The position numbers and the translations under genes are program-made. Shown here one piece after another: positions 5,404 through 9,283 of a stretch of DNA of 9,283 nt (position 1 is its first letter; each line of letters begins with the position of its first letter). Where the stretch lies: positions 1 through 9,283 of the forward strand of contig JALFYG010000158.1 of the NCBI GenBank assembly GCA_022784805.1, in the 5' to 3' direction. Source of the DNA: Spirochaetales bacterium (GTDB lineage: Bacteria; Spirochaetota; Spirochaetia; Sphaerochaetales; Sphaerochaetaceae). The notes below the pieces were generated by a model. It worked only from the letters and a program-made list of their open reading frames with translations. It did no database searches and was not told the DNA's origin.

Positions 5404-7619
5404 TATTTTTTGCAACAAGTGCGGCAAACCAAGGCGATTTGATTGCCGAAGAGGCTAGAAAAGCCGGAGCTGAAAGAGTAAGAGTCACACCAAGCGGCGT
5501 AGACTTCGAAGGATCATTAGAAACAGGATATAGATTCTGCTTTGAAACAAGAATCAGCTCCCGTCTTCTTATGGGACTTTTCGTGGATGACGATATTATC
5601 TCAGACAAAGAATTGGAAGAAGCTACAGCTATGCTTCCTTGGGAAGAATACATCGACCCGACCAAGACACTGAAAGTCACATGTACAACTCAGAACTGTC
5701 GTTACATCACAAACAGCCACTATGGTGCCTTGAAGGTAAAAGACGGAATCGTAGAGAGAATCAGACAGAAGTTCAATGGCGAGAGACCATATATTGAAAT
5801 TCATGACCCAGATTTGACAGTCCACGTCCATATCGAAGAAACAACAGTAAAGTGGTATGTAGACTTCTCCGGAGAGAACTTATCTATGAGAGGATATAGA
5901 GGCGAGCAGACAGAAGCTCTGTTGAAGGAGCACCTTGCGGCCGCCCTCATCGGAAGAAGCGAATGGAGAAAGAGTGTCAACGATGGAAATCCTCTCCCAT
6001 TCTATGATCCATTCTGTGGTTCAGGAACAATCGCTGTCGAGGCTGCCCTTATGGCCACAGATACAGCCCCGGGACTACTTAGAAAGAAGCCATACCCATT
6101 TGAGAGCCTTCCTAATTTCGATAAGGAAGCCTTCAACAGAGTCGTTGAAGAAGCTGAAGAGAGAAGAAGAAAGGCAATAGACGAGAGAGATATCTCAATC
6201 TATGCCTCTGATATCTCCCGCACAGCTGTGGAAATCAGTAAGGCCGCAGCCCTTAAGGCCGGCGTCTATGATTTCATCTCTTTCTCTGTCCAGGACTTCA
6301 CAAAGCTTGAGAAGCCTCCTGTAGCAAAGGGATGTATTGTTACAGACCCTCCTTACGGAGAGAGAATGGCAGTAAGAGACATTGACTCCCTCTATGAGAA
6401 CACAGGAAAGGTTCTTCAGAATGTATTCAAAGGTTGGGATGCAACTATCCTTACAGGAAACAGCGAACTATTGTCCAACATCGACATGAAGCCAGACAGG
6501 ACAAACACTCTCTTCAATGGCGGCATCATGTGTCAGGCCGCCCACTACCACATCTTCACAGATGAGGAAAGGGAAACAATGATGCAGAAGGCGTTGGAGA
6601 GAAAGAAGCTGAGACAAGCAGAACCACTCACTCCAGGAGCAGAGATGGCTTATAACCGCCTTATGAAGAACATCAAAGAGATCACTCCTTTGATGAAGGA
6701 ACAGGGCGTAGAGTGTTATAGAATCTATGATGCAGATATGCCTGAATATTCTGCTTCCATCGATCTCTATATGGGAAAGTGGGTTGTCGTCAGCGAATAT
6801 GCCGCTCCAGACACCATTGACCCAGAGGATGCAAAGAGAAGACTGGGAGAACTGGTCAGAGCCACAGAGAAGGCAACAGGCATAGATGAAGACTTTATCT
6901 ATGTCAAAGAGCGCTCAAGACAAAAAGGCAAAGGACAGTACAATAGACTTGCATCCAACAACAAGATGATGCTTGCCAGGGAAAACGGTGTCAGATTCCT
7001 GGTCAACTTCACAGATTATCTGGATACAGGAATCTTCTTGGATCACAGACCTGTAAGAATGATGATCCAGGAAATGGCAAAGGATAAGAGATTCTTGAAT
7101 CTTTTCTGCTATACAGGAACTGCAACTCTCAATGCCATCAAGGGCGGAGCTCTCTCCACTGTGTCTGTAGATGCTTCATCCACATACCTTGCATGGATGG
7201 AAGAGAACTTAAAGATCAATGGTTACTCTACAGTCTTTGGTAACCTCCTCTATAAGTCAGATGTCATGGATTGGCTTTGGGACACTTATGATAAGTTCGA
7301 CCTTATCTTCTGTGATCCTCCAACATTCTCCAACAGCAAGGATAGAAGAGGCTCCTTCGATGTACAGAGAGACCATGCAAAGCTTATCGACGCCGCTGCA
7401 ATGCACCTCTCTCCTGGTGGAACCTTGATCTTCTCCAATAACTACAGAAAGTTCAAAATGGATCCGGAAGTATTGGAAAAGTATGTTGTTGAAGACATCA
7501 CAGAAAAAACAATCGGCGATGACTTCAAGAGAGATATGAAGATTCACCACTGCTATCTTATCAGAAAGAAAATCAAGGTAAGAATCAGTGCAAACCATAA
7601 GCCTAGGAGAAGAAGTTGA
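5400..7619 (+). CDS. rlmKL: Bifunctional 23S rRNA guanine methyltransferase RlmKL
   Basis: This 739-residue cytoplasmic enzyme matches E. coli RlmKL (702 residues). In E. coli the RlmL half makes m2G2445 and the RlmK half makes m7G2069 in 23S rRNA, using S-adenosylmethionine. The N-terminal region aligns from residue 1 (FFATSAANQGDL), supporting the GTG start. A THUMP domain follows (about 45-155, with SHYGALKVKDGIVE). The first methyltransferase domain has the SAM-binding DPFCGSGTIAVEAA (203-216) and catalytic DPPYGERM (316-323). The second starts after a linker near 400-440 and has YLDTGIFLDHRPVR (540-553), SAM loop NLFCYTGTATLNAI (567-580), catalytic CDPPTFSNSK (638-647) and FDVQRDH (653-659). 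The tail is basic (NHKPRRRS). The motif in the first domain is DPPY rather than the NPPY of E. coli, a common alternative. Both halves appear active. It overlaps hsp33 and ogt by 4 nt each. Confidence 0.96.
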   Translation: MIFFATSAANQGDLIAEEARKAGAERVRVTPSGVDFEGSLETGYRFCFETRISSRLLMGLFVDDDIISDKELEEATAMLPWEEYIDPTKTLKVTCTTQNCRYITNSHYGALKVKDGIVERIRQKFNGERPYIEIHDPDLTVHVHIEETTVKWYVDFSGENLSMRGYRGEQTEALLKEHLAAALIGRSEWRKSVNDGNPLPFYDPFCGSGTIAVEAALMATDTAPGLLRKKPYPFESLPNFDKEAFNRVVEEAEERRRKAIDERDISIYASDISRTAVEISKAAALKAGVYDFISFSVQDFTKLEKPPVAKGCIVTDPPYGERMAVRDIDSLYENTGKVLQNVFKGWDATILTGNSELLSNIDMKPDRTNTLFNGGIMCQAAHYHIFTDEERETMMQKALERKKLRQAEPLTPGAEMAYNRLMKNIKEITPLMKEQGVECYRIYDADMPEYSASIDLYMGKWVVVSEYAAPDTIDPEDAKRRLGELVRATEKATGIDEDFIYVKERSRQKGKGQYNRLASNNKMMLARENGVRFLVNFTDYLDTGIFLDHRPVRMMIQEMAKDKRFLNLFCYTGTATLNAIKGGALSTVSVDASSTYLAWMEENLKINGYSTVFGNLLYKSDVMDWLWDTYDKFDLIFCDPPTFSNSKDRRGSFDVQRDHAKLIDAAAMHLSPGGTLIFSNNYRKFKMDPEVLEKYVVEDITEKTIGDDFKRDMKIHHCYLIRKKIKVRISANHKPRRRS
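7605..7609 (+). promoter_or_regulatory. Ribosome binding site for the TTG start of ogt
   Basis: AGGAG lies 6 nt before the TTG at 7616 and fixes this unusual start codon, which overlaps the rlmKL stop as TTGA. Confidence 0.7.
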
Positions 7620-8050
7620 AGTTATCTTTTTCAACAGAAATAGGTCCTATTGTAATTGAAGAAGAGGATGGGAAGATTGTTTCCCTCCTCTTTTCTTCAT
7701 TATCTTTCTCAGATAATTCCTCTCTTCTAAATAGAGCCAAGGAAGAAATAGAAGAGTATCTGAGAGGAGAAAGAAAAACCTTTGACCTTCCTTTAAATCC
7801 AAAAGGAACACCATTCCAAAAGAGAGTATGGGAAGAACTCTTGACAATTGGATATGGCGAGAAATTAACTTATGGAGAAATTGGAGAAAGGATAGGGAGC
7901 AAGGCATACAGGGCAATCGGAAACGCCTGCGGACAGAATCCCATCCCTATCCTTATTCCTTGCCACAGAGTTGTGGGCAAGAATAATCTTGGAGGCTTCT
8001 CCCATAGCATAGTTTTAAAGATGAAGCTCTTAAAATTAGAAGAAAACTAA
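7616..8050 (+). CDS. ogt: Methylated-DNA--protein-cysteine methyltransferase (O6-alkylguanine repair)
   Basis: This suicide repair protein transfers alkyl groups from O6-alkylguanine in DNA to its own cysteine. The 144-residue product has a short N-terminal RNase H-like domain (about 1-60) and a complete C-terminal active-site domain. The nucleophile is Cys116 in ILIPCHRVV. Known functional residues of human AGT have visible counterparts: Tyr86 in the recognition region (TYGEIGERIG), the arginine finger Arg99 (YRAIG), Asn108, His117 and Glu142. The cysteine separates it from alkyltransferase-like proteins, which carry Trp there. It is shorter than E. coli Ogt (171), mainly at the N-terminus. 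The loop after the active site reads GGFSHS instead of the usual G-Y-x-G-G. The TTG start overlaps the rlmKL stop and has a strong Shine-Dalgarno. Its TAA overlaps the stop of the convergent gene on the other strand. Confidence 0.93.
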   Translation: MKLSFSTEIGPIVIEEEDGKIVSLLFSSLSFSDNSSLLNRAKEEIEEYLRGERKTFDLPLNPKGTPFQKRVWEELLTIGYGEKLTYGEIGERIGSKAYRAIGNACGQNPIPILIPCHRVVGKNNLGGFSHSIVLKMKLLKLEEN

Positions 8051-8388
8051 AGCTCTGTATATTTCTTATTAGAGCCTTTGGCTTTCGATACCGGATACTT
8101 CTCTGCGTTTTTCTTCATCTTATCCATAATGAGGGAATTTAGGTCATCAAAGCCCAAGGCCTCAGCAAAATCCAAGGCATAGACTATGATGTCTGCCAGC
8201 TCTTCCCTCATTTTGTCTCTATTCTTTTTTACAGCCTCATCGCTATCCAACCACTGAAACAGCTCCAATAACTCTGCCGCCTCCAAAGAGAGAGACAGGG
8301 CTAAATCCTTTGGATTATGGTATTGTTTCCAATCCCTTTCTTCACTGAAAGAGAGAACATAGTCTATTGTTTCTTTTGATATATCCAT
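8047..8388 (-). CDS. dCTPase/MazG-like nucleotide pyrophosphohydrolase (DCTPP1/RS21-C6 type)
   Basis: This 113-residue all-alpha NTP pyrophosphatase should hydrolyse a (deoxy)nucleoside triphosphate to the monophosphate and pyrophosphate, a nucleotide-pool cleaning role. Landmarks of the RS21-C6/DCTPP1 group are in order: EERDWKQYHNPKDLALSLS at 16-34, the metal-binding Glu36-X-X-Glu39 in EAAELLELFQW, and Glu63-X-X-Asp66 in REELADIIVY. The C-terminal block has KYPV (97-100), GS and KYTEL (109-113), closely matching the end of human DCTPP1. The substrate may be dCTP or a modified dCTP by analogy, but the bacterial group is broad and specificity is not proven. I chose the ATG at 8388 because GAGG lies 6 nt upstream; a longer frame to 8448 runs through the preceding terminator hairpin and lacks homology. 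It is transcribed towards ogt. Confidence 0.93.
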   Translation of the reverse strand: MDISKETIDYVLSFSEERDWKQYHNPKDLALSLSLEAAELLELFQWLDSDEAVKKNRDKMREELADIIVYALDFAEALGFDDLNSLIMDKMKKNAEKYPVSKAKGSNKKYTEL

Positions 8389-8394
8389 TTTGAT

Positions 8395-8398
8395 CCTC
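8395..8398 (-). promoter_or_regulatory. Ribosome binding site deciding the pyrophosphohydrolase start
   Basis: GAGG on the minus strand lies 6 nt before the ATG at 8388 and rules out the longer in-frame extension to 8448. Confidence 0.6.
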
Positions 8399-8409
8399 GT
8401 GTCTTCTAT

Positions 8410-8415
8410 ATTATA
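8410..8415 (-). promoter_or_regulatory. Perfect -10 box for the pyrophosphohydrolase gene
   Basis: The minus strand reads TATAAT, a full consensus -10. Transcription would start near 8403 with a leader of about 15 nt that holds the GAGG site. The -35 position (TTAGGT, 8433-8438, 17 nt spacer) is weak and falls in the loop of the upstream terminator. Confidence 0.45.
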
Positions 8416-8420
8416 GATCG

Positions 8421-8447
8421 AAAAATGCTCCGACCTAAGCCGGAGCA
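8421..8447 (-). terminator. Rho-independent terminator of the outer membrane protein gene
   Basis: On the minus strand a perfect 7-bp stem (TGCTCCG at 8441-8447 pairing with CGGAGCA at 8426-8432) encloses an 8-nt loop and is followed directly by five T residues (8421-8425). It begins 22 nt after the TAA of the outer membrane protein gene. On the plus strand the hairpin is followed by a less pure T-rich stretch (CCTTTCTTTATT), so it might also stop rightward transcripts that pass ogt. Confidence 0.85.
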
Positions 8448-8469
8448 CCTTTCTTTATTCTCAGTTCTC

Positions 8470-9283
8470 TTAGAACTTCCAGCCCATTCCGAAGGAAGCA
8501 CCGAAGTTCTGAGCCTTGGATTCACTCTGGAAGAAGTTTCTATAGTAAGCTTCAAAAGAGAGTGTAAACTTCTCTCCGACTTTCCAGTCGATTCCAGCAA
8601 CTGCCTGGAATGCAATAGCTGTATCGAATCCGAAGATCTGAGTATCGTCAGTGTGAGTATATGGATAGCAGAGGTGGGAACCGATTGAATATCCGACACC
8701 ACCACCAGCATAAACCTGGACCTTGTCCCAGTTTCCATAAACCATGAACATAGCACTTGCTGTAGCATCAACAGCCCAGTTGTTTCCATTGAGGAAGAAC
8801 TTGAACTCATGTCCAATGAATGTTCCATCAACTGGCTTGAAGATACCTGTAAGGTCAAGTCTTACACCAAATCCAACTCTGGAAATTGCGAATACGTTCT
8901 GGAAATCTGCTGTGATATCAAGGCGTGGGAAGATTGTTGTATATGCAACCTTCTCGTTGATACCAAAATCTGCACCGAAACTAGCTCCAAGCTTGAATGT
9001 ATACTTTGAAAGCTTCTCAGCCTTTGGAGATACGACAACTTCGACTACCTCAGCTGGTGCTGGAACATCTACTGCAACTGGCTCAGCTGGAGCTTCTGGA
9101 GCAACTGGCTCTGGAGCTGGTTCTTCAACAACAGGTTCCTCGACTGGTGCAAAAAGCTTAGCCACATATTCTTCGATGTCAGCCTTGTATGTTGGGAGGT
9201 AAGCTCTTACATCTTCCGTCTCTGGATATGTGAGGACGAAACCGTCTGGGATGAACTCGATAGCTGTATTGAGCATCAGGAGA
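8470..9283 (-). CDS. Putative outer membrane beta-barrel protein with Pro/Ala/Glu/Val linker (N-terminus outside window)
   Basis: The frame is open through the right edge (codons for Leu-Leu precede the first in-window Met at 9276), so the true N-terminus is missing. Counting from that Met, 268 residues are visible. Residues 1-42 form an acidic, probably folded segment (with TYPETEDVRAYLPTYKADIE) that I cannot assign. Residues 43-86 are a low-complexity linker built from Pro, Ala, Glu and Val (for example EEPAPEPVAPEAPAEPV). Residues 90-268 show alternating hydrophobic/polar strands, many Gly and aromatic residues, and the terminal pattern FGASFGMGWKF ending in Phe. These are hallmarks of a small, perhaps eight-stranded, BamA-inserted barrel. 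A single Cys lies near 203. An intrinsic terminator follows the stop. Function is unknown; structural, adhesive or peptidoglycan-tethering roles are all possible. Confidence 0.75.
   Translation of the reverse strand, partial: LLMLNTAIEFIPDGFVLTYPETEDVRAYLPTYKADIEEYVAKLFAPVEEPVVEEPAPEPVAPEAPAEPVAVDVPAPAEVVEVVVSPKAEKLSKYTFKLGASFGADFGINEKVAYTTIFPRLDITADFQNVFAISRVGFGVRLDLTGIFKPVDGTFIGHEFKFFLNGNNWAVDATASAMFMVYGNWDKVQVYAGGGVGYSIGSHLCYPYTHTDDTQIFGFDTAIAFQAVAGIDWKVGEKFTLSFEAYYRNFFQSESKAQNFGASFGMGWKF
9074..9111 (-). repeat. Direct repeat within the linker-coding region
   Basis: The 11-bp sequence GCAACTGGCTC (plus strand) occurs at 9074-9084 and again at 9101-9111, a 27-bp (nine-codon) period that keeps frame. 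It lies in the Pro/Ala/Glu/Val linker of the outer membrane protein and could allow in-frame length changes of the linker by slippage or recombination. Confidence 0.5.

Noticed and set aside
7257..7634. Minus-strand ORF of 125 codons across the end of rlmKL
   Set aside because: It is antisense to the conserved RlmK catalytic region (CDPPTFSNSK) and has no family resemblance.
7616..8050. Alkyltransferase-like (ATL) protein lacking the catalytic Cys
   Set aside because: The motif is PCHRV with Cys present, so it is expected to be a true alkyl acceptor.
8389..8448. Longer pyrophosphohydrolase with 20 extra N-terminal residues
   Set aside because: The extension would translate the upstream terminator and -10 region. 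The ATG at 8388 has GAGG at ideal spacing and matches where the family begins.
8406..8858. Minus-strand ORF of 150 codons in a second frame of the barrel-coding region
   Set aside because: It overlaps the outer membrane protein in another frame, runs through the terminator hairpin, and shows no protein family features.
8744..9202. Plus-strand ORF of 152 codons with a Ser/Thr/Gly/Ala-rich stretch
   Set aside because: It is the antisense shadow of the linker and barrel of the outer membrane protein gene. Its low-complexity part is the complement of the linker codons, and it has no recognisable domain.
1..9283. Mobile element, CRISPR array, toxin-antitoxin or defence island
   Set aside because: I saw no transposase, integrase, terminal inverted repeats, regularly spaced repeats or paired small toxin/antitoxin genes. 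Base and codon use look uniform across the window.

Overview
The window reads as ordinary, densely packed chromosome from a diderm (two-membrane) bacterium. The evidence for two membranes is a TolC-like outer membrane channel at 2760-4154 and a C-terminal beta-barrel protein ending in Phe at the right edge. Coding strands are purine-rich, arginine is mostly AGA, and ATG, GTG and TTG starts are all used. Together with the gene content this suggests a host-associated spirochaete (Treponema/Sphaerochaeta-like). That placement is inference; no rRNA or other phylogenetic marker is present. I see no tRNA, rRNA, CRISPR array, transposase, phage gene or attachment site.

Left half (1-4154, minus strand): a four-gene tripartite efflux operon of the MacAB-TolC type. 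In transcription order it encodes a TolC-like outer membrane protein, a MacA/HlyD-type periplasmic adaptor, a MacB/LolD-type ABC ATPase, and a MacB-type FtsX-fold permease cut by the left edge. The genes are separated by 14 nt or overlap by 4 and 20 nt, so they are probably co-transcribed and translationally coupled. Unlike E. coli MacB, the ATPase and permease are separate proteins. The substrate cannot be read from the sequence.

Middle (4155-4473): a 319-bp AT-rich divergent intergenic region. It holds a candidate leftward promoter for the efflux operon, two candidate rightward promoters for hsp33, two short palindromes that could be operators, and one doubtful 38-codon ORF.

Right-centre (4474-8050, plus strand): a three-gene operon, hsp33 - rlmKL - ogt. 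It encodes a redox-regulated holdase chaperone, a bifunctional 23S rRNA guanine methyltransferase, and a Cys-dependent O6-alkylguanine DNA methyltransferase. The genes are joined by GTGA and TTGA stop/start overlaps, each behind a good Shine-Dalgarno. The set is consistent with protection from oxidative and alkylation stress, but a functional link is inference.

Right end (8047-9283, minus strand): a compact dCTPase/MazG-like nucleotide pyrophosphohydrolase whose stop codon overlaps that of ogt tail to tail. Upstream of it is a clear intrinsic terminator that ends a partial gene for a surface protein with an N-terminal segment, a Pro/Ala/Glu/Val-rich linker and a small beta-barrel.

I found no convincing undescribed multi-gene system. 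The most unusual points are the possible leaderless start of hsp33, the terminator-less convergent ogt/pyrophosphohydrolase pair, the atypical adaptor (charged cytoplasmic tail, short hairpin, Met/Gly-rich C-terminus), the altered loop near the Ogt active site, and the linker-barrel architecture of the right-edge protein.
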